Counted from the first letter of the stretch, positions 32,206 to 43,743 are shown. The stretch is 64,000 nt of DNA from Forficula auricularia (GCA_024734495.1 JALMQS010000073.1:788190-852189), one strand, 5' to 3'. The notes: generated by a model not told the origin, from the sequence alone. Translations and numbers: made by a program.

Positions 32206-34001
32206 TAGGGTGGATCGAAAAACTGAAATTTTTTTCTCGAAAACACTTTAGTGCGGAAAAGTTGTCTATTGATGTAATAAGAAGAAAAACGACATAAAAA
32301 AAAATTAAAATCGGCTAACAACTTTCGCTCGCGCAACGAACTTTAAACTTATGAAAAATTGCGAAAATCACTATATTTTTTTAATTTTTTTTTTATTAGT
32401 TAAAATTTTTTAAATAAACAGACTAGTATTTTATGCTTGTTTCATGGTTTAAATAACCTAAATAAATTAAATTCTGTTCAATAATATACTTTTTTACGTT
32501 CGCGCAAAATCTTAGAAAAATTCTAGAAAAAAATTATTTATTTATTTTATTTATTTAGATAATTTTACGGACTAGTAGTCCACTTACAAAAATGTCAAAT
32601 GCGTGTATAATGAGTGCTATATTAAGAAAAATAAAAAAAAATTTTTACAAAGAATTACAAAATAAAACATCAAAATCATATATAAACAATGCAAAAAAAA
32701 TACAATAATCTATACACGAACAATAAATATAATTAACAATAAAAGAACAATCACATGAAAATCACACAGAAAACAATAATGAATGAAAAGCAAAAGATAA
32801 AAGAGAAACATACATAAATAGGTACATAATTCAGTATTACAATGTTTACGGTGCTGGTGGTGATGTTCACATAAATTCATTCAAAAACAAAAACAAAATC
32901 TCTCAAAATTAAGTAAAGACAAAATTCAACAAGTTTAATAATAATAAACCAAACTAAAGCAATGCAAATCACTCCCATTAGACTGTCATAAATTTTCGGA
33001 AAAAATGATCTTTGATTTTATTTTTAGAGGTGTTAAATATGTCTATTTCCCTATTGCTATTACCTGTTTCCAAGATGCGATTTGTGCACGAGTACTTAAG
33101 ATATGAGAATCTCTGACAAGGAGTAAAAAACAGCAGTGGATTTCGTGTCCTGTGAATACCGACATTGAAAGTGACCAGCTCTAGAAGTTGAGAACTATTA
33201 ATTTTGCCACTGATGAGATCATGAAGAAGGAGGAAATCAGATTGCTCCCTTCTTAAGTTAAGAGGCAAAAAATGCAGAGTGAGATATAGACGCTCATAAG
33301 ACAAATTCATAGTTGGAACATGTAGTTTAAAGGCAACATATCTTAAGAATTTCCGTTCCAACCTCTCCAGTTTTTGGATATGAATCTTGCAATAAGGTGA
33401 CCACACCGGACTTGCATACTCTAATCCACTTCTAACAATCGAACAATATAAATTTTTTAAAGTAAATATGTTAGAGAAATGCTTTGTATTGCGAATGACG
33501 AAACCAAGGAGCTTCATAGCGTGATTAGATATTTTCGTGATATGATCAATAAAATTAAGCGAGCGATCAAATGTTACACCAAGATCTTTAAAAGTTGAGA
33601 CGTCTTTTACTTCAGAACTATCACCATCAACATAAACATGCTCAATTTTTTTAGTACCTCTAAAGTAAGCCATAGAGAAACATTTATTAAAGTTGACCTT
33701 TAGGCCATTTCTACTGCACCATTCAATAAGCTCCGTAAAATTTTCTTGAAGTATATCTGCATCCTGACTATTAACAACTTCGCGATACAGCTTGAGGTCG
33801 TCCGCAAAAAGTAAGAAGTTTACATTATTGAAGGAGTGTGCAATATCATTGATAAATATCGTGGTTTTTGCAATTTTTCATAAGTTTAAGTTGCGCGAGC
33901 GGAAGATATTAATTTTTTTTATGCCGTTTTTCTTCTTATACAACTTTTCCGCACTAAAGTGTTTTCGAAATAAAAAATTTCAGTTTGTTCGACCCACCCT
34001 A
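32206..34001. mobile_element. Long-TIR element with perfect 8-bp TSD, carrying a LINE insert
   Basis: Left arm TAGGGTGGATCGAAAAACTG and right arm ending CGACCCACCCTA form inverted repeats of roughly 130-165 bp (AACACTTTAGTGCGGAAAAG in both). CTGGTCAC is duplicated at 32198-32205 and 34002-34009. An 8-bp duplication suits hAT or P-like families, but the TAGGGTGG end is not one I can name. Its interior is largely a reverse-transcriptase fragment (32525-33872), so a short foldback element seems to have been entered by a LINE. Confidence 0.8.
32525..33872 (-). pseudogene. LINE reverse transcriptase, 5'-truncated, nearly intact frame
   Basis: Minus strand, open from about 33870 to 32978: FINDIAHSFNNVNFLLFADDLKLY (polymerase box FADD), then NFTELIEWCSRNGLKVNF, VSTFKDLGVTFDRSLNFIDH, LYCSIVRSGLEYASPVWSPY and LERKFLRYVAFKLHV, which is Jockey/CR1-like. 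A 3' region of about 450 bp ends in a repeated AAATAAAT tail at 32525-32560. The 5' end is cut at the arm of the host foldback element. The intact frame for about 290 codons suggests a young insertion. Confidence 0.85.
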
Positions 34002-34009
34002 CTGGTCAC

Positions 34010-35591
34010 CTTTGAAACCACACTAAATAAAAATGCAAATCTACAAAAATCTATTGGGCATATAATACCTTTAAAATTATATTGATTGTTGCTTTTATTC
34101 TAATATGTCTTAGATTAGATTTAAACGAATTCACCCCACCTGAAAATGATTTCTCGGTACGTGTCTGCTTCATATTGATAATAACTGATACATGTACTGT
34201 AATATATACTAATATCTGCCTAGGTATTTAAATCTAGTATCAAGTTAAATGAAACGTACATCCATCATAAAAAACAAGATACTGAAATAAGCCAGCCAAG
34301 AGCGAGTCGAATAGCATAACAAGGGTTCCGTACCTTTAATAACTCTCAAATACGTTCTTATTTGTCCTTGATAAGGAAGTATTCAGCGAATGTGTGCAAT
34401 TTTTTAGTAGTTTTTAGTTAACCAGTTTCTAAGCGCATACAATTATACAAGTCCTCTAAAAACGGACATTTTATAACTCTCAACACAAATTAAAATAAAT
34501 TTAAAAAAATGAAATAAAGCTGATTTAACATAAAGAGATATTTACCTGATCACCTCACACTCTATGATAAAAAATATTTTTTATTGATAAGTGATGGAAA
34601 AACAGCCCAAGGATAGTGAAAAAAATTATCTCCAATAAAATAGATTTAGTGATATCAGTTATCTATTAAAATTTTTACCGGCCCGTCTCTCTCCGAAAAG
34701 AAAATTTCTTGTAAAATATTTTTTGTTTTTGATCCTATTGATACATAAAATTGGACCGTACTACTCGAAATAATCATTCAATCAAAATTTTAATAATAAT
34801 TATTTTGATATGAGGGAAAATGTTTACATATAGATAATTACTAAATTTCAAGATTTTTTTAGTTTATGAGCTACAACGCTCTGTCAGACGGACAGACAAA
34901 CATTTTATAGCGACATTAATAAGGTTCATGTTTTTTTTGGGTGAATCAAAGAATTTTTTTTTAATTTTGCTATAGGTAGGTACTTTGCAAAACACCCGAA
35001 TAAATTATAATTTGTTGAATTTAAGATAACATGAATTTTCTCTATGCATTCATAATCTGACATCATCTAAAACACACAATTAAAAAAAAATCAAGTCAGT
35101 GGGTAATTTATTGCAAACAAGAGAATAAATCTTGGATTTACCCGAATTCTCAATTAAAAAAATTCTAATCTCCCTTAGGATTTCTTACATCTATTTAAAC
35201 TTTTAATTGGGATTATTTAAATATTCAAAGTGAGTAAAAAACTTTTGCCACTGTCATCTAACTTCCAATTAATGAATAAAACCTATACTTACTTGAAAAA
35301 TATATGTATATAATTTTATTTATTTAATATAATTGTCAATACTCAGGACTATTACTACTACTATCCCTGGAAAGAAGGAATAAGTTTTCAAATAAATAAA
35401 TAATAATTCCAGTAATTATTTATTTTGTTTTTATTCCACGATTTTAGATTGATTTGAAACTATGACTATGATCGAAGAAAAAGAAGAAATGCAAAAATAT
35501 TATGGAAAAATAAAATTGATCTACTTTACTGCTGTCTAAATGGGCTTTGTTCCTGATGATAATAAATAAAAAAATAAAAAATTGATCTATT
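34010..35591. other. Unassigned, with old interspersed-repeat remains
   Basis: CAAGGGTTCCGTACC near 34322 and CTGTCAGACGGACAGACAAAC near 34880 are phrases common in insect interspersed-repeat 3' regions. A LINE-like tail TGATGATAATAAATAAA lies near 35555. Otherwise AT-rich. Confidence 0.35.
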
Positions 35592-35601
35592 ATAAAAAAA
35601 T

Positions 35602-35776
35602 GTTGGGTCGGGTTAGGCTAGGTGGTAGCGTGTCAGCCTGCTAACCATGTCGACCCGGATTCGAATCCGACTCGAGGCATCCGGCTAAAATCTGACCCTG
35701 GGGTAGAGACACATTTCAAAAAATAAATAGTATCTTAAATTGGCTAATAGCTAGAAAGGCCGAAAAATAAAAAAAA
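35602..35776 (+). mobile_element. tRNA-derived SINE, second copy
   Basis: Same family as 16735-16916: A box-like TAGGTGGTAGCGTGTCAGCC, B box-like GGATTCGAATCC, then CATCCGGCTAAAATCTGACC and GCTAGAAAGGCCGAAAAATA with an A-rich tail. The flank ATAAAAAAAT is present on both sides (35592-35601 and 35777-35786), although its simplicity makes the duplication less certain. Confidence 0.85.
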
Positions 35777-35786
35777 ATAAAAAAAT

Positions 35787-36170
35787 AGCCCTTAAATGCA
35801 TGTTGGGAAAACAAAATCTGAATTAGTAAATTAAATTGATTTAATATTATGATGCTTGGAAATGGATTTCTTCAAATAATTTTTTCTAGTTTCATAAAGT
35901 ATTCATTGTAGAGCGTTATTTTAGTGACATAAACATTGTCTACGATAAGACTATGATGAAATCAAAATTTGATTGGTAAATTAATTGAAATTAGAATAGT
36001 CTTAAATTGTTTTTATCTAGTTAGTTATATAATGTAATTATTTATTTTCTGACACTGTATTTAGTAAATAAATTAAAATACCTAAACTTCATTTATAGCT
36101 GTTTATTTTTATTTATTTTCCTAATTAATTTTCCTAACAAAAAATCAAAAGAAGAGCTGATTTATTGTTT
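35787..36170. other. AT-rich sequence, nothing recognised
   Basis: No supported feature. Confidence 0.5.
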
Positions 36171-36493
36171 ATTTTTTATTTTTTTAATGCGATCGAATGG
36201 AAATTATTATTTTTAATTCAGGGACCACATGTACTTTAAGTAGCTTTATGTGAATTAGGGAAGGGTAGAAACTCTTCTTCAATGAACAACTACTAAAGAG
36301 AAGTGGTAAGGGTAAGGGTTGGCATCTATTAGCCTGATGGCTAATTTCTAAATTTAATCCAGCGAGGCAATAACTTAGAGACACCTCTCTATATATGTGT
36401 TCATTATTCGCGACAGGGTCAGAGTTGGTTCTTGTAGGGGGAATATGAAACCGTGAAAATCGCCCGATGGACCCAAGATTTTTTTACTGCATA
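36171..36493 (-). mobile_element. Possible LINE 3' tail (minus strand)
   Basis: On minus it ends CATTCGATCGCATTAAAAAA, nearly the same end as the LINE tail at 20.57-20.59 kb (CATTCGATTGCATTAAAAAA). The upstream part is GC-richer but not recognisably coding. Confidence 0.35.
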
Positions 36494-36501
36494 TTTCGCC
36501 C

Positions 36502-36627
36502 CGAGGGGTGAACCGCGACCTCAAATGCTGTACACCTACTTCCACTTGTACTTCCAAATATTTCCAAGTACTTCTAAAATACTTCCAAAGAGGTGTACAC
36601 CTACTTCCAATCGCGGATCACCTCTCG
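36502..36627. mobile_element. MITE with CGAGGGGTG ends, 126 bp, near-perfect 8-bp TSD
   Basis: Ends CGAGGGGTGAACCGCG and CGCGGATCACCTCTCG, flanked by TTTCGCCC (36494-36501) and ATTCGCCC (36628-36635), 7 of 8 matching. The interior is a short tandem array of ACTTCCAAATATTTCCAAGT-like units bracketed by GTACACCTACTTCC. The same family is at 40649. Confidence 0.85.
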
Positions 36628-36635
36628 ATTCGCCC

Positions 36636-37333
36636 TAAAGGAAATATGGTCATTGCAAATCAATCTTTTTTTTTCATGACGCGAGGATCAATCCAGGCTT
36701 CGGCACACCCATGGGATTTTAATAGGCGTAGCTTCGGCCTAGAAACCGAGGGGTGGTTAGAGTGAAGAGACAAAGAACGGTCTCTATCAAGAGAGATCAA
36801 AGGAATAAACGAACTGGAAAGAAATATTCGCCTAACAGATGGAGACTTCAATGGACGTGGTTTTAAAAAAAAAAAAAGAGTTTTTTAAGAGCCTAAGAGA
36901 ACGACCAATAAGCTCGATAGGTTCTAAGCAGACAGAGAAAAAGGGACTGACAAAGTGAAAAGAGGAGGTATCTTGAGAAGAAAGGGCGTGTATTTGGACA
37001 GGCGGTTAGGGGAGATAGAAATACGCTGGGGAGAAGACCCTATTACATAATTATATCAGGGGTCAGAAATCTTTTTTAAAATAAAAGGTGATAATCATTT
37101 TCGGAAGTATAGTGAAGGAAAGGCCGTACTGGTCCTTCGAACCACTTCTTACGGAGTAAAACATACTAATTTACAATATCTTAAAATATATAGGTACTTA
37201 CCTAGATTTTATGTCAATATAAAGATAATAATAAATCACTCTCCATAGTGAAGATGAAGGTGAGTCTCCAAGCATTATCTTATCCTTGATGCAATCCCGA
37301 AATGAGCTATCATACTAATAGACCATCCAATCT
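36636..37333. other. Unassigned, mixed composition
   Basis: 36650-37010 is purine-rich on plus and less AT-rich (AACCGAGGGGTGGTTAGAGT; AGAAAGGGCGTGTATTTGGA). It may be a TE relic, but no family was recognised. Confidence 0.35.
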
Positions 37334-37415
37334 TTACAGACTTCCTCGACTCGTTGGCCCATCAAAGAAGCGTGTCTGCGCTTTTCCCATTTTATGGATC
37401 CTTCCATGGCGTTTG
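37334..37415 (-). pseudogene. Small Jockey-like LINE fragment abutting the RTE tail
   Basis: Minus strand reads GRIHKMGKAQTRFFDGPTSR, similar to DSIYKIGKAQKHFLESRVSV encoded antisense to the right LINE arm at 20.2-20.3 kb. It lies directly against the 3' end of the RTE remnant, so one element inserted next to or into the other. Confidence 0.4.
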
Positions 37416-39690
37416 TTCTCATCATCATCATCAATCAGTCTTTTACTTGTCCACTGCTGAACAAATGTCTCCAGTTTTCTCGATCTTTTGCAGCTTTTAT
37501 CCAGTTTGTCGATATTCTTCTTATATCGTCTGTCCATCGTGTGGGAGGTCTATCTCGGCTTTGCTTATCCTCTCTTGGTCTCCATTCAAGGAGTTTCTTT
37601 GTCCATCTGCCATCCTACATTTTAGCGATATGTCCAGCCCATCTCCACTTTTGTTTTGCAATGCGTTCAATGATGTCGTCTACTCCAGTTCGTCTACGGA
37701 TCTCATAATTTCTTAAGCGGTCTTTTAAGGTCAAACCAAGCATTGATCTTTCCATTCGCCTTTGTGTTACTCTCAGTTTTTCTGATGATATTTTTGTGAG
37801 AGTCAAAGTCTCTGCTCCATAAGTGAAAATTGGCAAGATGCACTGGTTGAAGGCTTTCCGCTTCAACGTTGTTGGGAGATCTGCCTTAAAAATGTCTTTC
37901 AATTTCCCATAGGCTGCCCATCCCAGAGTGATTCTTCTTAACATTTCGTAGGTCTGGTTATCTCGACCTATTCTTATCTCATGGTCTAGGTAAACATATT
38001 TTACCATCACTTCTATAACCTGATCCTCAATCTGGATTTCCTCGCTGAAGACCATATTTGTCATGATCTTTGTTTTTTGAAAGTTTATCATCAATCCTAT
38101 TTTTCGAGACACATTCTCGAGCTCTTGAACCATGTTTTTTGCGTCCCCTAAATTATCTGATATGATGACAATATCATCCGCGAAGCGTAAGTGACTAAGC
38201 CTCTCTCCATCGATAGTTATTTCTTTCTCTTGCCATGCCAACATTTTGAACCCATGCTCAAGTACAGTGGTGAACAGCTTTGGTGACATAGTGTCACCCT
38301 GCCTAACTCCTCTTTTGATGTTTATCTTTTTTGTTGTTGAATGCAGATTTACGGTTGTTGTGGCATTTTCGTAGATGTTCATGATAATGTTTCAATAAAG
38401 ATGATCTATTCTACATTCTTGTAGTGCTGTCAGAATAGATGGTAACTCCACAGTATCAAATGCCTTTTTAAAATCCACAAACACAAGTGCCATGGGACGA
38501 TTGTATTCTAAAGTTTTTTCTATTAATGTTTTCAGGCTTTGCAAATGATCGTTGGTACCATATCTACGACGGAAACCGGCTTGTTCTCGAGGCCGGTAAA
38601 AATCCAACTTAGTCGCTAACCTAGTTGTTATTATTCGGGTGTAGAGCTTGTAGAGGTGGTTAAGAAGACTAATTGGTCTATAATTTTCCAGGTCTGTTAT
38701 GTCACCCTTCTAATGTAGAAGAATCATTAGCGAGTTGTTCTATTTTACTGGGATTTCTTGGTTGCTAAGACATAGATTGAAAAGCTTTTGGATCTGCATC
38801 ATGAGTAGTGGTCCACCCATTTTTAAAGCTTCTGTAACTATGCCATCCTCTCCTGGGGCTTTGTTATATTTTCATACTCCCTAGAGCATTTCGAATTTCG
38901 TCTAGCGAAATTTCAGGAATATCTTCAGAGCTTTGATTTTGGACAAATACTTTGCTGAGTCTAGACTGAATTTGTTGGTGTACAACATTTCATAATATGT
39001 AATAGTTTTTCTCTGTTTGTTCTTATTTTGCCAGTTTCATCTTTAAGTTTGAAAATTTCTTTTTTTGCATTTGTAACTTTATTCCTCATTTGTTTCATGC
39101 TTTTGTTGTTTTCAATGGTTTTTGTGATGGTCTGGTTTTTATAATTTCTTATGTCCTTTCTTATTGCTTTAGAGATTTCCTTATTTAATACGTTTATAAT
39201 TTGTTGGTCAACGTTCTTATCTCCTCTCAACAACCTCCTTTGTTCTATTTTGCGTATTGTATCCAAACTAATTTTTTCTTCTTTTGTACTTATTGGGCAA
39301 AACTTCGTTTGTGCTTCTGTTATTGCTTCCACTATTGAGTCATTTAGTTTGTTAATATCTTCAACTGATGTTTTCTTTTGGAGAGTTTCATAAATATATT
39401 TTTCAAATATTTGCTTGTTTATTGGGTGTGCCCATGATTTCGGTTGTTTCTTTTTTATCATTTTGTATCGTTCATCACTGATATTTATTCCAATGGTCGA
39501 TGGAATTTTTTATAGAAGAAACTATTCATCTGAAATAAGTTTTTCTCTAACAGGAAGTTTAGCAAAGTATCACGGCGATCATTTCTTCCCGGACTTCCAA
39601 AATTTCCAAGCGCACTCTCCAAAGGGTCTATTTTAGTTCCTATTTTGGCATTAAAATCTCCACGTTGTGAAATGTTCATGATTTTGGCGT
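37416..39690 (-). pseudogene. RTE-like LINE: endonuclease end, linker, reverse transcriptase
   Basis: Read on minus from 39690: GDFNAKIGTKIDPLESALGN and DTLLNFLLEKNLFQMNSFFY (end of the APE-type endonuclease), a charged linker (QRRLLRGDKNVDQQIINVLN), ENYRPISLLNHLYKLYTRII, EQAGFRRRYGTNDHLQSLKT, VFVDFKKAFDTVE, KRGVRQGDTMSPKLFTTVLE, LRFADDIVIIS, GAETLTLTKI, RRRTGVDDIIERIAKQKWRW, and a tail ending in a GATGATGATG repeat. The join PLEWIS-ISDERYKM lacks the SDHR-containing catalytic end of the endonuclease. Frame breaks near 38390, 38710 and 38950 confirm a pseudogene. The longest open part is 255 codons. Confidence 0.9.
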
Positions 39691-40640
39691 TTGTTCTGAC
39701 GAGATAAAATCATTAAAGTTTAAAGCCACACAGAATATCTTAGCAGCATTCTATACCCTTTAAGATAAGTGTACGAAATCGTTATAGTCCAATTTAAATC
39801 GAATTTAAAAATTGTTGAGAATAAAAAAAAAAAAGAGTTTTCCAGCTCTTTGAAAGAAACTTAATTTATCGTTCGGAAGTTCGGCCAAATGCATTTTAAT
39901 TAATAAAATATTCTAATTCATTAAAATGAATTGGTTTCTAATTAAAGGATATAAAATATTTCTTGATTAAATTATTTCAAAGAGCAAGTGAGAGAGAGAT
40001 AAGTTGTGTATTTAATCTCTGATAAAGTTCCTAAAGTGGGTATAAGCATCACATTTTGGGAATAGCCAAAATAAACTTACAAACATGTTGGGTAAACGAT
40101 ATGAAGGGAACTGAGAGCGGCCTAGGGAGTTAGTTAATATTTTATTAACTCTTCGCTGTTGCTTAACCTCCCTCTCCCATACTATTTCGTATCTGCTATC
40201 TCTTTTCAATCTATCCCGTCTCTCAACATGACTTTGAGCCAAGATTGGAAAATTTTAATTGACTTCGATTGCCAACCATTTCCGGATCAAAGAAATTAAA
40301 CCATCTGATGAGGCTAACAAATCAAACTTAATACTTGTATAAACCCTCTTTCTCTATCTCCCTTTATATTACTATATAAAATGTCTGTTGTGGGCGTATT
40401 TAGATATGTCTGTTGTTAGGGTTTTCACTAACACGCTGGAACTTTGCATATCGTCGCTGATCTTACAAAACCTCTTAAGTCCTAAATTAATTGTTACCCA
40501 GAAAACAAGAAAAACCATTTTAAACAACGATACATATAAATACAATGCAATATTTATTATTTGTCAGTAGCGCGAAATTAAATTGGAATAGAATAATAAG
40601 GTTTCAATAGACAGATGCGCCGTGAAAAGTTGGTTTGTAT
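39691..40640. other. AT-rich stretch, nothing recognised
   Basis: Frames at 40012-40242 (minus) and 40388-40570 (plus) have no recognisable content. Confidence 0.4.
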
Positions 40641-40648
40641 ATAATACC

Positions 40649-40834
40649 CGAGGGGTGAACCGCGGCTTAATATGCTGTACACCTACTTCTACTTGTACTT
40701 CCAAATATTTCCAAGTATTTCCAAATATTTCCAAGTACTTTCAAATATCCCCAAGCACTTTCACATATTTCCAAGTACTTTCAAAATACTTCCAAAGAGG
40801 TGTACACTTACTTCCAATCACGGATCACTCCTCG
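40649..40834. mobile_element. MITE with CGAGGGGTG ends, 186 bp, perfect 8-bp TSD
   Basis: Ends CGAGGGGTGAACCGCGGC and ATCACGGATCACTCCTCG, flanked by ATAATACC at 40641-40648 and 40835-40842. The interior array of about 10-bp steps (TATTTCCAAG, TACTTTCAAA) is longer than in the 36.5-kb copy, which explains the 60-bp size difference. The frames across it are products of the repeat and not genes. Confidence 0.9.
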
Positions 40835-40945
40835 ATAATACCTATTTGACCAAAAATCGTACCTACGAGGTTTGGCAAGATCAGCGACGATATATCTCTT
40901 GTATAAGTATCCGAAATGCGGGGATATCAACTGAATATATGGTAA

Positions 40946-41239
40946 GTAAAGAAAATTTTGAAAAATTTAAGAATCTTTTTAAAATTTAAAATAAAAAATA
41001 CTAGGTATGTTTCACAAATATAAAAGACAATATGCTAGTTAAGCACGACTCTATATATAATTATATTATGAGTTTCCTCTGTGAACTCCTGAAGAAGGGT
41101 TCATACCCCCAAATATGTACCTATACATATATAGAGTCGTACTAAACTAGCATATTGTCTTTTATTTTTATGAAACCTACCTAGTATTTTTTATTTTAAA
41201 TTTTAAAAAGTTTCTTAAATTTTTCAAAATTTTCTTTAC
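40946..41239. repeat. Palindromic repeat, ~130-bp arms, with worn hammerhead-like motif
   Basis: GTAAAGAAAATTTTGAAAAA at the left is inverted as TTTTTCAAAATTTTCTTTAC at the right. AAAAGACAATATGCTAGTTA and its inverse occur further in. The centre contains CTGAAGAAGGGTTCATACCC (41089-41108), where GGGT/ACCC would be stem II but GAAA reads CAAA. Opposite it, on minus, GAGGAAACTC may be the other motif's remains. A single arm also lies at 28130-28205. Confidence 0.8.
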
Positions 41240-41919
41240 TTTATTTTAAAATGTTTTACCAAGAACCCACACCATTCTTCCTTAACAAAAATGAATATAA
41301 CACAAACCTTCCAACCAATCAATCTACCAGAATTTTTTTTAGGAAGACCTTTGATATTTCATATTACCTATGCATATGTATTTATTAATATAAAAATATT
41401 GTAATATAATAATTATATTAGGTCTCCTATCTTACAGATTGGAGCGATGTCGCTAAGCGTGAAGCTTTTTTAGGTTTCGATTTTGGAGTGGACGCAGTGA
41501 CGTCACATGTCGCTGACGTAAGTCGTGAAATCGTGTCAGTCTGCGGGAAACCTTAAATATCATTTTAATAGATATTTTATAATAGATTTTAATGAGTTTC
41601 GCTGCGAACGTATACCACTGGCGCTATAAGCGGATTATATATAAGAGAGAATGCTGGATGATGATACTCGTAATAGTGCCAGTATTAAAGTGAGAGTTAA
41701 AATATTCATAAAGAGAATTAGAAGAGTTTCAGGTGAAACCACCTAGATAGAATATTCGAAAAGGGGTCCTAGGGGATTCTTTGTAAACAATATTTCAATC
41801 CTTAATTCTTAAGTCGTTTTCAAGTGTTATGAAAATGAAAAGTTTAATAACATTTAATTATCAAGTTTTCTAGATTTTATCAATTTATATATTTTTTTGT
41901 AAAAATTGTATCTATTCTA
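41240..41919. other. Unassigned
   Basis: 41425-41660 is less AT-rich (GAGTGGACGCAGTGACGTCA; CACTGGCGCTATAAGCGG) but not assignable. Nothing else recognised. Confidence 0.35.
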
Positions 41920-42365
41920 CACTTGGGAGCAAAAAAATCGGCCCACCTCTAAATTTTCACCTTCATAAGGAATAACTCAAAAAAAGGCTTTTATTTCTAA
42001 AAATGAAATTGTAATGAAAAGAATGAACTTTTGGCTTGAAAAAAAAATATTCACTTAAGATTCTAAAGACATTCCATGTTACTTTATAAGGAGTTGATAA
42101 AAAAGTTAATAAAAACACTAAATAAAGATTCGGGATTTTAGAGTGTTATAAAACGAAAAAACAGATAAAATAAAAAAAGATTTTGTATTTTAATAACTGA
42201 TATATTAAAACCCCTGACCCTGACTGCTTCTACCATACGTTTTTTCATCGATTTTATTAATGTTTCGATGAAGTTTTTGGGAATATTGTCCCATTCTTCT
42301 TCAATGGCCACTTTAAGTTCCTGGAGTGACTGCACTACAGAATTCCTGGGGCGGAGTGGGGGTAT
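41920..42365 (-). mobile_element. Tc1-type element, 3' end only
   Basis: The terminal phrase after TA is CACTTGGGAGCAAAAAAATC then GGCCCACC, of the Tc1 inverted-repeat type. It is followed inward by the end of a transposase frame on minus. The opposite terminus is not found; the element breaks off near 42365. Confidence 0.7.
42138..42360 (-). pseudogene. Tc1 transposase, C-terminal fragment
   Basis: Minus strand reads SVVQSLQELKVAIEEEWDNI, PKNFIETLIKSMKKRMVEAV and RVRG, the ending of Tc1-family transposases (LKVAIEEEWNNIP..LI.SMP.R...V). The DDE catalytic domain is missing. The open frame extends upstream to 42461 into unrelated sequence. Confidence 0.75.
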
Positions 42366-42479
42366 TTTTCTATTTATTTTTTTATAATGTTTATCAATAT
42401 AAACGAATGTAGGCAAATTGGTGTACGAGAAAACAAATATACACATAATTATGTGGACCACAAGAAAGCTAGAAATGCA

Positions 42480-42590
42480 AAAACCGGGTGCGGGGTGGGG
42501 TGGATGTGGAGGTGCAGGAGATGGGGTGCAGTTGTGGGGATCGGGGGAGGAGTGTAGGTGGCGGTGGGGGTGCAGTGGTGGAGGCTAATA
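42480..42590 (+). repeat. G-rich low-complexity tract
   Basis: G-runs such as GGGTGCGGGGTGGGGTGG and GGGGATCGGGGGAGG cluster on the plus strand, similar to the G-rich tract within the Helitron-like element at 18.15 kb. It could form G-quadruplexes. No coding. Confidence 0.6.
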
Positions 42591-42593
42591 AAC

Positions 42594-42989
42594 AAAACTT
42601 GATAGGGTCGACATCCAATTTCCCTGCATAGCTATTTTTAATAAAAAATTAAAGTTGTTAATTTTATTACATAAATGTAATTATCGAGTTACCGGATAAA
42701 TAAATTACCAATCGAGAGTAAAATATGTATATAAAATGCCAAAGTTTGGTCGCCATCTTTTTTCCATGCATAAGCCCCAGGTAGACAGGGTATCAACAGG
42801 TAACTTCAAATTAATATTTTGTAGTTATAGAGTTTCCTTTATTGTTATATATGAAAAAGTAGATAATATTATTAGTTTTATTTTATTATTATTCGATAAC
42901 TACATTTATGTAATAAAATTAACTACTTTAATTTTTTATTAAAAGAAATAGCTATGCATGAAAATTGGATGTTGACCCTATCAAGTTTT
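42594..42989. repeat. Foldback element, ~65-bp inverted arms
   Basis: AAAACTTGATAGGGTCGACA at the left is matched by the inverse of TGTTGACCCTATCAAGTTTT-like sequence at the right. The arms run through CATAGCTATTT to TTTTTAATAAAAAATTAAAG. The middle has a short frame (42736-42942) without recognisable content. A clear target duplication was not found. Confidence 0.75.
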
Positions 42990-43743
42990 ATTTATTAATA
43001 CATTATATTATCAAAATATTAATTTCATTAGGAAACTCGATAGGTGAAGGTCTACTTAAGTCGGGATCTTAGAGTATTACATATATCGTAGATTGATCAA
43101 AGAAACAATATCCTTGTGAAATATAAACAAATATGATTGATTCACATATGAACAAGCTTCGAAAATAAATTAAAAACAAATAAATAAATATTGAAGATGG
43201 AAACCTTACAAAACAAACATCGAGCTTTATTGAATAGATATACCTATAGATCGAAGAAAATTTTAAACATTTTAGCTGGTTCTTGGATTTAAAATATCTG
43301 AAAACTATAAAAATATTTAAGTTAGACCACTATAAATCCAATATAAACTTCAATCAAGTATATCTTTTTAATTATACAAAGAAAGCGACCCAGTGTGAGT
43401 CACTTAAGTTTTTCAGAATCAAAATTGGAATGGAAGTATTTTTGTAACTGTGACTCTAGGCATTTCAGAAGATCAATTATAACTCTTACAGTTAACTATT
43501 TGGAGAGATTACTCTCAATTATATTTAATTTTTAGTCATTTTTACTTAGGGAAAGTGGTGTAGGTTTTATGTGAAACATGATATTAATTAATAAAGTAAA
43601 GGATGTGTAATTTCACAGTGAATGAAATAAAACTCAAAGAGGTTTATACAAACTCAATATATTTTGGATTATTAGTCCATTATCAGGAGTTTACAGATTA
43701 CAACTCAGTTAGTAATTTACTTAAGCGACCTATAGTTCTAGAG
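42990..43743. other. AT-rich stretch, nothing recognised
   Basis: No supported feature. Confidence 0.45.

Noticed and set aside
32198..34009. Naming the TAGGGTGG element as hAT
   Set aside because: The 8-bp duplication fits hAT, P-like and other families, and the end sequence is not diagnostic to me, so the superfamily was left open.
33792..34085. 97-codon plus-strand frame
   Set aside because: Crosses the 5' edge of a LINE and an arm of the foldback element; antisense to the RT.
37354..37716. Plus-strand frames of 104 and 120 codons
   Set aside because: Antisense shadows of the RTE reverse transcriptase on the minus strand.
40622..40989. Two overlapping frames rich in S, T, Y and F
   Set aside because: They arise from the short tandem array of the 40.65-kb MITE and its flank.
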